This document shows positions 27,114 through 36,715 of a stretch of DNA of 64,000 nucleotides, piece after piece. This DNA comes from Patescibacteria group bacterium (GTDB taxonomy: Bacteria > Patescibacteria > Microgenomatia > Daviesbacterales > UBA10151), in the NCBI GenBank assembly GCA_023487645.1, contig JAMDBX010000002.1, positions 21,723 to 85,722 on the forward strand, written 5' to 3'. Both the position numbers and the translations under genes were made by a program. How positions within the stretch are numbered: position 1 is the stretch's first letter; each line of letters opens with the position of its first letter. Below the pieces are notes generated by a model, which saw only the letters and a list, made by a program, of their open reading frames with translations, made no database searches and was not told the DNA's origin.

Positions 27114-27662
27114 ATGAGGGCAATTGTTTTTATTATTTTTTCATTATTACTTTTAGTTTACCTTCTTGCTCCTGGTCCCTCTTCCATTAATGATTTTTCT
27201 CCGCTTCCCGCCTCGGCAAAGTCAACTTTATCCGGTGATACTGTTCAAGTCCCTAATGTTTCAGCTTACTATTCTGATGAGTATCGAAATTTCACGACTA
27301 ACTTTTACAGACAGCATTATCAGGAATTGACAAAATTTTTCTTCCTCCCTATAAGGTTAAATTATCCCCCGGAATTTGCTTACACGGCAATTAAGGACCA
27401 AACCGAAAGTACTTATTTGGAAGAATATGTTTATCCGTTGCGCGATTCATTGTTTGTTAACGGGATGGAACCTTTTGAAAATGGACTTCCTCGTTATGCA
27501 GGAGCTATAAAATTTTTAGAGGCTGGTCAAGCATGGGAAACCAAGGCCACCTTAAGATTTTACCCCTCACCTCTATGGGCAAGGGGCACTGTTTGGTTAG
27601 GAATAAACATTGCCTTTATTGGTTTGTGGAAGTTGGGTAGGAGGATAGCCTTTAATGTTTGA
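27114..27662 (+). CDS. Hypothetical protein with a membrane helix at each end
   Basis: I do not recognise the family. 182 residues: an N-terminal hydrophobic helix (VFIIFSLLLLVYLLAPG) acts as a signal anchor. A soluble domain of about 130 residues follows, rich in Tyr and Phe and with a PRYAGAIKFLEAGQAWETKA stretch. A second hydrophobic segment (GTVWLGINIAFIGLWKLG) precedes a basic tail, so both ends are likely cytoplasmic and the domain external. It overlaps the next GT2 by 8 bases, so it probably serves the glycan pathway. Confidence 0.6.
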   Translation: MRAIVFIIFSLLLLVYLLAPGPSSINDFSPLPASAKSTLSGDTVQVPNVSAYYSDEYRNFTTNFYRQHYQELTKFFFLPIRLNYPPEFAYTAIKDQTESTYLEEYVYPLRDSLFVNGMEPFENGLPRYAGAIKFLEAGQAWETKATLRFYPSPLWARGTVWLGINIAFIGLWKLGRRIAFNV

Positions 27663-28548
27663 TTTGTCAGTAGTGATTTTAAGCTACAATACCAAAGAAC
27701 TTACCTGTAAATGCCTGAAAAGCATTTTTGGAAAAAAATGGAATATAAAATATGAAGTTTGGGTAGTAGATAATGCCTCTTCTGATGGTTCTGTAGAGGC
27801 TATAAAGAGATCGTTTCCTCAAGTACATTTAGTGGAGAGTCAAACTAATTTAGGTTTTGCAGGAGGAAATAATTTAGCCCTGAAGAAAATTGAGTCAAAA
27901 TATATATTACTATTAAATTCAGATACCGAAATTTTATCGGGGTCTTTAGAAAAGTTAGTACAATTTGCTGAGGATAAGAATTATGATATTGTTTCCTGTA
28001 AGTTACAAAATTCTGACGGTAGCTTTCAGCCTAATGCCGGAGAGCTGCCGATATTTATACCGGTGATGTTATGGATATCCGGGCTTGATGATATTTTAAA
28101 GAAAATTTTGCCTGTTTCTTCTTATCAGGCAACTGATAAAAGTTATTATTACGACGGTAGAAAAGTTGGCTGGATCTCGGGGTCAGTTATGCTGGTTAAA
28201 AACGAAGTTTTTAAAAAAATTGGTTATCTGGATGAAAAAATATTTATGTATGGTGAGGATGTAGAATTTTGTTTGCGGGCAAAAAAAGCAGGGTTTTCTG
28301 TCGGATGGACCGACCGAGCAGAGATTATACACTTAGGAGGAGGAAGCTCAAAACGCCCTAAATTCAATCAATGGACGGGGGAGTTTAAAGGATTATTATA
28401 TATTTATAAAAAGTATTACGGTTTTTTGCCGGCATTATTTTTAAGGTTTTTATTTTATATTTTCATTGTCGTCCGGATTTTAGGTTTTTTTGTACTAGGA
28501 AGAAAGGAGTATGCAAAAACTTATGCCAAAGTTTTTATCAGTATTTGA
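27655..28548 (+). CDS. GT2 glycosyltransferase
   Basis: 297 residues. DLSVVILSYNTKELTCKCLKS starts the GT2 fold. VVDNASSDGSVE and LLLNSDTEIL give the nucleotide and metal sites. MYGEDVEFCLRAKKAGFSVGW is the ED-type acceptor motif. A hydrophobic C-terminal segment near residues 255-280 suggests membrane association. This is the WbbL/RfbN-like group. Start and stop both overlap neighbouring genes. Confidence 0.87.
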   Translation: MFDLSVVILSYNTKELTCKCLKSIFGKKWNIKYEVWVVDNASSDGSVEAIKRSFPQVHLVESQTNLGFAGGNNLALKKIESKYILLLNSDTEILSGSLEKLVQFAEDKNYDIVSCKLQNSDGSFQPNAGELPIFIPVMLWISGLDDILKKILPVSSYQATDKSYYYDGRKVGWISGSVMLVKNEVFKKIGYLDEKIFMYGEDVEFCLRAKKAGFSVGWTDRAEIIHLGGGSSKRPKFNQWTGEFKGLLYIYKKYYGFLPALFLRFLFYIFIVVRILGFFVLGRKEYAKTYAKVFISI

Positions 28549-29959
28549 AAACGGGATTTTTTTGATAGTTGTATTTTTACTGGCATTTATTCCCTTATAT
28601 CCGAAATTTCCTTTAATCGGGGTAAACGGAACCTTTGTCTCTGTCAGGGTTGAAGATTTGATTATTGCCTTTGCCTTATTTTTATGGGTTGTGTATATTG
28701 TCGTCTCCGGAGGTGTGAAGAAATTTTTTAACGATAGATTAAACCAGTCGTTATTACTGTTTTTCTTTATCGGAGCACTTTCACTTTTCTCAGCAATTTT
28801 TTTGACCAAGACAGTGGTGCCGAGTTTAGGTATTTTTCATTTTCTCCGTCGAATCGAGTTGATGATGCTTCTACCTTTAACTTATTCGATCATTAAGAAT
28901 AAGAAACAGGTTGTTGTGGTATTGAGCGTGTTGGCAATTGCGGTGTTTTTGGTCGATGTTTATGCTGTGGGACAAAAATATCTGCATTGGCCGGTTATCT
29001 CCACGGACAACTCGGAATTTTCCAGGGGCATAGTTGCCTATCTTACCCCAGATGCCCGGGTTAATTCGACGTTTGCAGGCCCTTATGATCTGGCGGTGTT
29101 TTTGGCGATGTTCCTTGCTGCTTTTACGGCGGTATTTTTCAGTATTAAGAAGATTCAGTTAAAATTTTTATCAATTATCCTTGCCGGTCTTTCGTCCGTG
29201 GTTTTGGTTTTGACTGCCGCGAGACTTTCCTTTGCCTCAGTTGTTGTCGGAGTCATCGTTTCGTTGCTTTTAACGGGTAAAAAAATATTTATTATTTTAT
29301 TTATGGTAATTGTTGTCTTGGGAGTACTTATCCCATCACCTTTAAGGGATCGATTATTTTCAACAGTAAAAATACTTATTCCCAGTCAGACGCAAAGATA
29401 TATACCTCCTGCGGGTACCTTGACTGCTAAGAATCAGATTAATATTCCGAATTTACCACATCCTGTCGCTACTTCTTCTGCAGCAAGTACCGAGTCTGCA
29501 AAAGCTGCTGCCACCATTTCTGCTAAGCCCTATACCAATATTGTGGCCGGAGAGCCGGTCGACAAAAACCAGTTGGATGTATTTCGTTCGCTAAATATCC
29601 GTCTTGTCCAGGAATGGCCTAGGGCAATCAGAGCTTTGATTAAAAATCCTCTTCTGGGGACCGGATATTCCTCTTTGGGACTAGCAACGGATAATGATTT
29701 CTTGAGGTCACTGGGGGAAGTGGGTCTTTTGGGAAGCGCTGCTTTTGCTTTAATTTTAATTGAAATTAGTAAAAGGGTTTGGAAAAATTTTCGATCTGAA
29801 GATAAATTTATAAAGTATTTTTCTGCGGGAGCTTTGTCGATCATTATCGCTTTTGTCTTAAATGCCTTATTTATTGATGTTTTTGAAGCTTCTAAGGTAG
29901 CCTCTATTTTCTGGATGATTTTAGGTGTAAGTCTTGCTACCGAAAAATTCAAGACCTAA
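28511..29959 (+). CDS. O-antigen ligase/polymerase-like membrane protein (Wzy_C/WaaL type)
   Basis: 482 residues, about eleven to twelve membrane helices with one large external loop of roughly 100 residues before the last helices. In the loop, RSLNIRLVQEWPRAIRALIKNPLLGTGYSSLG and DNDFLRSLGEVGLLG match the Wzy_C domain, where Arg and His/Asp residues act in glycan transfer. The loop is unusually rich in Ala, Thr and Ser (ATSSAASTESAKAAATISA). Either a ligase or a polymerase is possible. A good AAGGAG lies only one base from the ATG at 28511, so ATG 28523 could be the true start. Confidence 0.8.
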   Translation: MQKLMPKFLSVFENGIFLIVVFLLAFIPLYPKFPLIGVNGTFVSVRVEDLIIAFALFLWVVYIVVSGGVKKFFNDRLNQSLLLFFFIGALSLFSAIFLTKTVVPSLGIFHFLRRIELMMLLPLTYSIIKNKKQVVVVLSVLAIAVFLVDVYAVGQKYLHWPVISTDNSEFSRGIVAYLTPDARVNSTFAGPYDLAVFLAMFLAAFTAVFFSIKKIQLKFLSIILAGLSSVVLVLTAARLSFASVVVGVIVSLLLTGKKIFIILFMVIVVLGVLIPSPLRDRLFSTVKILIPSQTQRYIPPAGTLTAKNQINIPNLPHPVATSSAASTESAKAAATISAKPYTNIVAGEPVDKNQLDVFRSLNIRLVQEWPRAIRALIKNPLLGTGYSSLGLATDNDFLRSLGEVGLLGSAAFALILIEISKRVWKNFRSEDKFIKYFSAGALSIIIAFVLNALFIDVFEASKVASIFWMILGVSLATEKFKT

Positions 29960-29974
29960 ATTTTTAGCACAAAT

Positions 29975-31459
29975 ATGATATTTAAAGTTTTTAAAAACCA
30001 ATTTTTTTGGCTAGGGATAATTATTTTACTAGGTTTTGCCTTGAGGTTGTATAAAATTGATAACCCTATCGCTGACTGGCATGCCTGGAGGCAAGCCGAT
30101 ACTGCTGCCGTTGCCCGGGATTTTTATAAAGAAGGTTTTAATCCTTTGGTTCCCAAATATGATGATATGACAGGGTGGGCGGAAAAGCCGGTTCCTAACC
30201 CTGGACGTTTCCGTTTTGTCGAGTTTCCAATATATAACTCCTTGGTGTATTTTACCTACCTTTTGAACGGGGGGGTTGATGACAAACTAGCCAGGCTGGT
30301 TTCGGTTGTCTTTTCTTTGGGATCGATTATATTTTTATATTTGATAACGAGGCGGTATTTTGGAACAGCGGTAGCGATGTGTGCTGCTTTGCTTTTTGCG
30401 ATATTACCTTTTAATGTTTATTTTTCCCGAACTGTCTTGCCCGAGCCTACCTTGGTCTTTTTCTCTTTAGGGATGTTTTATTTTACAGATAGATGGATTT
30501 TTGAAAACACTAGAGGGTTGTACTTTTTAAGCGTTGCTTTTGCAGCTTTAGCATTGCTGGTAAAGCCGATGGCGATTTTTTATCTTTTACCATTAGGCTA
30601 TTCTTACCTAAAAAAAGAAAAGAAGATTTGGCCAATTCCTAAAAGGTACCTTTTTTACCTGGTTCCGGTAATTCTACCTTTAGTTTTTTGGAGGGTCTGG
30701 ATGACCCAATACCCCGAAGGTATCCCGGCCTCAAATTGGTTATTAAACGGTAACGGCATTCGTTTTAAGCCGGCTTTTTGGAAGTGGATTTTGGGTGAGC
30801 GGTTGGGAGGGGAAATTTTAACAGTCCCCGGTATAGTTTTATTCTTTATTGGCCTTCTGAAAAAATCTGATTCCAAGAAAACATACTTATTGCACTTTTT
30901 GGCTTTATCATCCTTTTTGTTTCTGATAATTTTTGCAACCGGTAATGTCCAGCACAATTATTATCAAACATTAATTATTCCGGCGTTAGTAATTTTTGTT
31001 GCGCGGGGTTTCGTCTCTTTATTCCAGGGGATACCGGGATTTGTGCCTCGAGTTTGGACAATTCCTTTGGCAATTTTATTCTTATCTCTTGTACCTATAT
31101 TAGGTTGGGAGGAAGTGCAGGGATTTTATAAAATTAATAATCCGGTAATAGTGGAAGCAGGAAAAGCGGCTGACCGGATTCTCCCTAAAGATGCAATAGT
31201 GATTGCCCCCTATGGGGGAGATACTTCATTTTTATATCAAACTAACCGGCCGGGTTGGCCTGAGGTGGCTTTTCCGACAGAAGAAATGGTACAGAGGTTT
31301 AAGGTGACTGATTATGTATCGGTAAATTACGATGCTAAAACTAATTGGGAGATGCGTAAATATAAGGTATTACTTGCTACTCCAAAATTTGTTATTGTTG
31401 ATTTAACAAAAAAAAATCCAAATTTTGACAATTTGCATGACCTTGAGCCGCCACAATAG
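29975..31459 (+). CDS. GT39-type membrane glycosyltransferase
   Basis: 494 residues with a regular GT39 layout. The first loop has IADWHAWRQADTAAVARDF, a well-conserved DWHxWRQxDT motif of PMT-like enzymes in bacteria. It continues with ARLVSVVFSLGSIIFLY and VYFSRTVLPEP, another known motif of the family, then NVQHNYYQTLIIPA. This is the most canonical of the five GT39 proteins in the window. It uses polyprenyl-phosphate sugar as donor. Confidence 0.87.
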   Translation: MIFKVFKNQFFWLGIIILLGFALRLYKIDNPIADWHAWRQADTAAVARDFYKEGFNPLVPKYDDMTGWAEKPVPNPGRFRFVEFPIYNSLVYFTYLLNGGVDDKLARLVSVVFSLGSIIFLYLITRRYFGTAVAMCAALLFAILPFNVYFSRTVLPEPTLVFFSLGMFYFTDRWIFENTRGLYFLSVAFAALALLVKPMAIFYLLPLGYSYLKKEKKIWPIPKRYLFYLVPVILPLVFWRVWMTQYPEGIPASNWLLNGNGIRFKPAFWKWILGERLGGEILTVPGIVLFFIGLLKKSDSKKTYLLHFLALSSFLFLIIFATGNVQHNYYQTLIIPALVIFVARGFVSLFQGIPGFVPRVWTIPLAILFLSLVPILGWEEVQGFYKINNPVIVEAGKAADRILPKDAIVIAPYGGDTSFLYQTNRPGWPEVAFPTEEMVQRFKVTDYVSVNYDAKTNWEMRKYKVLLATPKFVIVDLTKKNPNFDNLHDLEPPQ

Positions 31460-31462
31460 TTT

Positions 31463-32656
31463 ATGAAAATTTTAATGCTTACTCCTTACCTGCCTTATCC
31501 TCCTTCTTCTGGTGGGCAGATACGTTCTTATAATTTAATTAAGCAGCTTTCAAAAAAGCATCAAATTACTCTGTATTCTTTAATAAAGGATGAAAAGGAA
31601 AGGCAATATGTAAGTGAACTGGAAAAATATTGTGAAAGAGTTAAAATTTTTAAAAGAGCAGAAAAACCCTGGACATTAAAAAATATACTTAGTACAGGGT
31701 TCAGCTTGCACCCCTTTTTGGTTGTAAGAAATTTTTCTAAGGAGGAGAAAAAGGATGTTGCTGAAACTTTAAAAAAAGAAAAGTTTGATATTATTCATGC
31801 TGAAACATTTTATGTTAGTCCACATATCCCCGAAACAAGTATACCGATTGTTTTAGTAGACCAGACAATCGAATACCAAGTTTATCAACATTTTGTTAAA
31901 AATTTTCGCTGGCAAGTTCTAAAACCACTTCTATGGATCGATGTTTTAAAGATTAAATTTTGGGAAACTTATTACTGGAAAAAATCAGCCAGAGCGGTAG
32001 CGGTATCTGAATCCGATGCCAAAAAGATGACCTCTTCAGCTCCCAACCTTCATGTGTCAGTCATTCCCAATGGAGTGGGTGAGGATTTAATGAAAGAGGT
32101 TCCGCTGCATTTTTCTAAGACAATTCTGTTCCAAGGAAACTATGACTGGATGCAAAATAGTGAGGCAGCAAGGATTTTAGCAAAAGAGGTTTTTCCAAAA
32201 ATTCTGAAAGAGCTTCCAGATGCTAGACTGTTGATAGCAGGCCAGCATACCGAAAAAATTGCTGATTTAAGGTCGGAAAAAGTTGAGTTGCGGAACTTGG
32301 ATATTGAGGATATTGAAGGGGTACGAACAGCTTATCGGGAGAGTGGAATTTTGGTTGCTCCTTTATATGGGCCAGGAGGCACTCGATTGAAGATTTTAGG
32401 GGCGATGGCTGCAAGACTGCCTGTGGTGACGACCTATATAGGAATTGAAGGCATTGAAGCGTTGAACGAGGAGTCTGTTCTATATGGTCAAAATGTAGAT
32501 GAACTCGCCAAACTGGCAGTCCGCCTGCTAAAAGATAAAGACCTTTATAAAAAAATTGCCAATAATGCAAGAACTTTAGTGGAAGATAAATACTCTTATC
32601 CGGCAATAGCAAAAAAGCTGGATGCTATTTATGAAGAGGTAAAAAATGGCAAGTAA
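31463..32656 (+). CDS. GT4 glycosyltransferase
   Basis: 397 residues. LTPYLPYPPSSGGQIRSYNLI is the N-terminal motif of the GT4 group that often modifies surface glycans. VSVIPNGVG links the two domains, and GTRLKILGAMAARLPVVTT replaces the standard EGFGxPxxEA donor motif, as in the PslH/WcaL-like subgroup. It is soluble and overlaps the next GT2 by 11 bases. The acceptor is unknown. Confidence 0.87.
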   Translation: MKILMLTPYLPYPPSSGGQIRSYNLIKQLSKKHQITLYSLIKDEKERQYVSELEKYCERVKIFKRAEKPWTLKNILSTGFSLHPFLVVRNFSKEEKKDVAETLKKEKFDIIHAETFYVSPHIPETSIPIVLVDQTIEYQVYQHFVKNFRWQVLKPLLWIDVLKIKFWETYYWKKSARAVAVSESDAKKMTSSAPNLHVSVIPNGVGEDLMKEVPLHFSKTILFQGNYDWMQNSEAARILAKEVFPKILKELPDARLLIAGQHTEKIADLRSEKVELRNLDIEDIEGVRTAYRESGILVAPLYGPGGTRLKILGAMAARLPVVTTYIGIEGIEALNEESVLYGQNVDELAKLAVRLLKDKDLYKKIANNARTLVEDKYSYPAIAKKLDAIYEEVKNGK

Positions 32657-33527
32657 GAGAAATCTTTCGGTTGTGATTCTTAACTATAATACAGGTGATT
32701 ACCTTATTAAATGTTTAAAATCCTTAATGGCTGCGAAAGAAGAAGCGGATATGGATATTTGGGTAGTGGATAATAACTCCAGTGATGATAGTTTACAAAA
32801 AGCCCAAAAATTATTTCCAAAATTAAATTATATTTTAAACCAGGAAAATGTAGGGTTTACAAAAGGAAATAATTTAGCTCTGCGCCAGGTAAAAAGTGAG
32901 TATATATTAATTTTAAATCCTGATACGGAAGTTTTACCAAAAACATTGGAAACATTATTAGATTATTTGGAAAACCATCCCCAAGTTGGAGCAATTAGTC
33001 CAAAGGTAGAGCTTTCTGATGGTTCCTTAGACTGGGCTTCCCATCGGGGGTTTCCTACTCCTTTAGCTTCGCTTTTATATTATGTTTTTAAAAACGATAG
33101 CCTTTATCATTTAACCAATCGGGATTTTTCCCAGCCTCATGAAGTTGATTCTCTCACAGGTGCTTTTATTTTGACTAAAAAAGAGGTTTTAGACAAGGTA
33201 GGTTTATTTGATGAAGAATATTATATGTATGCTGACGATATTGATTTATGTTTTCGGATAAAAAAAGCCGGGTACAAAATAATCTATTTTTCCAAGGTAA
33301 AAATTATCCATTATAAAGGTATCAGTTCCGGTATAAAAAAACACAGCGAGGGGTTGACTACGGCAGATTTTACAGCAAAGCTGCGTTCCGTAAATGCCTT
33401 CTATGAAACAATGAAAATTTTTTATCGAAAAAATTTAGCCGGTCATTACCCATTTTTTGTTAACTGGTTGGTTTTTCTGGGGATTAATACCCGTTGGTCT
33501 TTAGCCAAAAGAAAGCTTAAGGTATGA
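32646..33527 (+). CDS. GT2 glycosyltransferase
   Basis: 293 residues. NLSVVILNYNTGDYLIKCLKS, VVDNNSSDDS, LILNPDTEVLP and YMYADDIDLCFRIKKAGYK follow the WbbL rhamnosyltransferase-like pattern, closely similar to the gene at 27655; the two are probably paralogs within this island. GAGGTAAAAA before the ATG can act as a ribosome site. It overlaps its neighbours at both ends. Confidence 0.87.
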   Translation: MASKRNLSVVILNYNTGDYLIKCLKSLMAAKEEADMDIWVVDNNSSDDSLQKAQKLFPKLNYILNQENVGFTKGNNLALRQVKSEYILILNPDTEVLPKTLETLLDYLENHPQVGAISPKVELSDGSLDWASHRGFPTPLASLLYYVFKNDSLYHLTNRDFSQPHEVDSLTGAFILTKKEVLDKVGLFDEEYYMYADDIDLCFRIKKAGYKIIYFSKVKIIHYKGISSGIKKHSEGLTTADFTAKLRSVNAFYETMKIFYRKNLAGHYPFFVNWLVFLGINTRWSLAKRKLKV

Positions 33528-34642
33528 AGATAGTAATAGATGCGCGTTTTTGGGCAGAAAGCGGTATCGGCAGATATATCCGGAATTTAATTAACAATTT
33601 GGAACAGTTAGACAAGGAAAACACTTATGTTATCCTTTTGCTCAAAAAAGATTATGGAAAAGTTGAATTTACAGGTAATTTTACTAAAGTTGTGGCAGAC
33701 TTTCGTTGGTATGGAATCGGTGAACAGGTAAAGATGCTTTTACTTCTTCGAAAGTTAAGGCCCGATTTAGTCCATTTTCCTCATTTTAATGTGCCATTTT
33801 TTTATCAAGGTAAGTTTGTTATTACAATCCATGATTTAATCCATCAACACCATCAAAATAAAAAAGCTACAACTAGGGATTTACTAACTTACACTTTTAA
33901 AAAATTTAGCTATGGCAGAGTTTTCAATCATGCAGTAAAAAAATCGGCAAAAATAATAACTCCCTCAAGCTTTGTTAAGGAACAATTGATAAATGAATAT
34001 AAATTATCTCAGGAAAAAATAATTGTCACCCAGGAAGCTGTTGAAGAATCAATTGTTAATTTTTCAAAAGAAATTAGTTTGAAAAAAATTTCCGATGTAA
34101 AACGGAAATTCCATATATATAAACCCTACCTTTTTTATATAGGTAATGCCCATCCCCACAAAAATGTATTGCGTTTAATTAATGTTTTTAAAAAAATTAA
34201 AGAAGAATTCCCTGAATATTTATTGGTACTTTCTGGACCTAATAATTATTTCTGGCAAAAAATTAGAAAAGACATAAAATTGACAGGAGTTGTTTTTACA
34301 GGTTTTGTAAGTGATGAAGAGATGGTTGCTTTATATAAAAATGCTGAAGCTTTTATTATGCCTTCAATGGAAGAGGGGTTTGGAATTCCTATTTTGGAGG
34401 CTATGGCTTGTAAATGTCCGGTAATCTCTTCCAAATCGGCATCCTTACCGGAAGTAGGAGGGGATGCTGCCATTTACTTTGATCCTCAAAATGAGGAAGA
34501 TATGGTAGTAAAAATCAGCCGAGTTTTAAAAGATGAAAAATTAAGAAAAGAATTGATCAAAAAGGGAGAAAAAAGATACCAACAATTTTCCTGGGAAAAA
34601 ATGGCCAAACAAACTTTGGAAGTTTACAATGATCTTATTTAA
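33524..34642 (+). CDS. GT4 glycosyltransferase
   Basis: 372 residues. [23 protein letters not shown] is the typical start of mannosyltransferases such as MtfB/Wba[11 protein letters not shown] is the first-domain His motif, [16 protein letters not shown] starts the second domain, and [21 protein letters not shown] is the EX7E site. The last gene of the plus-strand run; its stop is 8 bases from the end of convergent rsmH. Confidence 0.9.
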   Translation: MKIVIDARFWAESGIGRYIRNLINNLEQLDKENTYVILLLKKDYGKVEFTGNFTKVVADFRWYGIGEQVKMLLLLRKLRPDLVHFPHFNVPFFYQGKFVITIHDLIHQHHQNKKATTRDLLTYTFKKFSYGRVFNHAVKKSAKIITPSSFVKEQLINEYKLSQEKIIVTQEAVEESIVNFSKEISLKKISDVKRKFHIYKPYLFYIGNAHPHKNVLRLINVFKKIKEEFPEYLLVLSGPNNYFWQKIRKDIKLTGVVFTGFVSDEEMVALYKNAEAFIMPSMEEGFGIPILEAMACKCPVISSKSASLPEVGGDAAIYFDPQNEEDMVVKISRVLKDEKLRKELIKKGEKRYQQFSWEKMAKQTLEVYNDLI

Positions 34643-34650
34643 AGTTAGCT

Positions 34651-35562
34651 TTAATTCTTTTCGACTACCCGGAGTTTACCGGAGCGGGAGCGGGGATTGC
34701 TTTCTATTTCTTCATCTGTCGGAGTAAGTGGTTTTTGGGTAATAATTGTGATCGAACTCTTTTTTTGTTCATTCTGGAAAAAATGTTTGACAATGCGGTC
34801 TTCTAGGGAGTGAAAACTAATAACCACAAGCCTACCCCCGGGATTTAATATTGTGACCGCTTGAGGTAAAGCAATTCTTAGACTATTCAGTTCATCGTTG
34901 ACAGCAATGCGCAGAGCTTGAAAAGTTCTGGTTGCGGGGTGTGTCCGATCTGTATAACTTCGTGGTCTGGCAGAAGTAATAATTTGTGCCAATTCGTTTG
35001 TCGTTTCGATCCTTTTCTTTTGCCGTACTTCCACAATTTTCTTAGCAATTTTCTTAGCAAAATTTTCTTCCCCCAAATTTTGGATGAGTTTGGTAAGTTC
35101 ATCTTCACGCAAAGCATTAACCAAATCTGCAGCTGTTACCGAAGTTTTCGGGTCCATTCTCATATCCAGAGGTGCTTCTATATTAAAACTGAAACCTTTT
35201 TTAGGGCTTTCAAGCTGAAAGGAGGAAACTCCTAAATCGAAAAGTATTCCCTCAATCGGATCAAGTGAAAATTTTTTTACTATTTCTTCTAAATTGGAAA
35301 AGTTCGATTGGTATAAAATGAGGTTATCTGAAATAGCTTGTAAATTATCGTTTGTTTGTTCGATTTTTAAATCATGTTTTTTAGCTACCTCCGAAATAGC
35401 ATCCGGATCCATGTCGATTCCTAGTACTTTTCCTCCAGCTTTGAGGATACCTTCCGTATGGCCGCCGCCGCCCAAGTTGCAATCTACATACCATCTATCT
35501 TTTTTTATCTGTAGCAGTTGGACTACCTCTTTTAACATCACCGGAACATGATAATTACTCAT
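34651..35562 (-). CDS. rsmH: 16S rRNA (cytosine-1402-N4)-methyltransferase
   Basis: 303 residues. HVPVMLKEVVQLL at the start, DCNLGGGGHTEGIL as SAM motif I, GIDMDPDAI as motif II, FDLGVSSFQL and ISFHSLEDRIVK, and the C-terminal SRSGKLRVVEK are all standard RsmH (MraW) features. It modifies C1402 in the ribosomal decoding centre. It normally follows mraZ directly in the dcw cluster; here it sits about 7 kb away on the other strand, between glycosyltransferase genes. A TAAAAT box lies 6 bases before its ATG. Confidence 0.95.
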   Translation of the reverse strand: MSNYHVPVMLKEVVQLLQIKKDRWYVDCNLGGGGHTEGILKAGGKVLGIDMDPDAISEVAKKHDLKIEQTNDNLQAISDNLILYQSNFSNLEEIVKKFSLDPIEGILFDLGVSSFQLESPKKGFSFNIEAPLDMRMDPKTSVTAADLVNALREDELTKLIQNLGEENFAKKIAKKIVEVRQKKRIETTNELAQIITSARPRSYTDRTHPATRTFQALRIAVNDELNSLRIALPQAVTILNPGGRLVVISFHSLEDRIVKHFFQNEQKKSSITIITQKPLTPTDEEIESNPRSRSGKLRVVEKN

Positions 35563-35587
35563 GGGTATATTTTACACCTCTTTTTGC

Positions 35588-35593
35588 TACAAT
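35588..35593 (+). promoter_or_regulatory. -10 box of a GT4 gene
   Basis: TACAAT 6 bases before the ATG at 35600, in the 37-base gap shared with divergent rsmH, whose own TAAAAT (35574-35569, minus strand) is 6 bases from its ATG. Confidence 0.4.
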
Positions 35594-35599
35594 TGGTGC

Positions 35600-36676
35600 A
35601 TGAAAGCTGATTTAAAAATAGCTTTGGTTCATGATGACTTGGTCCAATGGGGAGGGGCGGAACGAGTTTTGGCGGTAATTTCCGAAATTTTTCCCCAAGC
35701 TCCAATTTATACTTCAGTTTATGATGGCAACAATAAATTATTAAAAAGGTATTTTTCCTCAAAAAAAATAATTACCTCTTTTATTCAAAAGATTCCTGGT
35801 TGGAAAAGTATGTATAAGGCACTTCTTCCGCTTTACCCTTTAGCTTTTGAACAATTCGATTTTTCAGAATATGATTTAGTTATTTCTCATGCAACCAGAT
35901 TTGCTAAATCGGTTATTACTAAACCACAGACAAAACATGTCTGTTATTGTCCGACACCACCGAGGTTTTTGTGGAACTTCTCTGAGGAAAAAATTAATAG
36001 ATTACTACAGCCTTACTTGGGGTTTTTACGAATTTACGATCAAATTGCCGCCAGTAGAGTTGATGTCTGGATAGCTAATTCCATAAATGTACAAAAAAGA
36101 ATTAAAAAAATTTACCAGGCAGATTCCGTGGTTATTTATCCTTTTGTAGACCTACAAAGATTTATAGGAGTTCAATCATTTGATGGAGGTTATTTATTGG
36201 TGGTATCACGGTTAAACACTTATAAAAGAATAGATTTAGTGATTCAAGCGGCTAATACACTGCAGATACCTTTAAAGATTGTAGGAAAAGGCCCCCAAAA
36301 ACATGAACTTATGAAAATAGCCGGACCAACGGTTGAATTTTTAGACATGATAGATGAGGAAATGTTAACCTTACTTTTAGCAGGCTGTAAATCCTTAATT
36401 GTTGCTTGTGAAGAGGATTTCGGCATGGCGCCACTGGAGGCTCAGGCTTTGGGGAAGCCGGTGGTAGCTTTTAAAAAGGGAGGAGTCTTGGAAACTATTA
36501 TACCCGGAGAAACTGGATACTTTTTTAATGAACAGTCCGTAGAGAGTTTAATCCCGACATTAGTTCATTTGGACAAAAAAGGTTATAATAAAAATAGGTG
36601 CTTACAGCAAGCATCTACTTTTTCAAAAGAAGAGTTTATAATAAAATTTAAGGGCTTGATAGATTCTCTTTTTTAA
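35600..36676 (+). CDS. GT4 glycosyltransferase
   Basis: 358 residues. KIALVHDDLVQWGGAERVL is the acceptor-side motif, and CYCPTPPRFLW is a distinctive motif of the WcaL/mannosyltransferase-like group. VSRLNTYKRIDLVI starts the donor domain, and ACEEDFGMAPLEAQALGKPVVAF is the EX7E region. The ATG at 35600 is chosen; 13 further codons upstream would run into the rsmH start region. It precedes the initiating sugar transferase, so it may add the second or third sugar of the lipid-linked unit. Confidence 0.88.
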   Translation: MKADLKIALVHDDLVQWGGAERVLAVISEIFPQAPIYTSVYDGNNKLLKRYFSSKKIITSFIQKIPGWKSMYKALLPLYPLAFEQFDFSEYDLVISHATRFAKSVITKPQTKHVCYCPTPPRFLWNFSEEKINRLLQPYLGFLRIYDQIAASRVDVWIANSINVQKRIKKIYQADSVVIYPFVDLQRFIGVQSFDGGYLLVVSRLNTYKRIDLVIQAANTLQIPLKIVGKGPQKHELMKIAGPTVEFLDMIDEEMLTLLLAGCKSLIVACEEDFGMAPLEAQALGKPVVAFKKGGVLETIIPGETGYFFNEQSVESLIPTLVHLDKKGYNKNRCLQQASTFSKEEFIIKFKGLIDSLF

Positions 36677-36715
36677 TTCATACTCAATGATTGAAGTTAA
36701 AAAATAGCATAGTAT

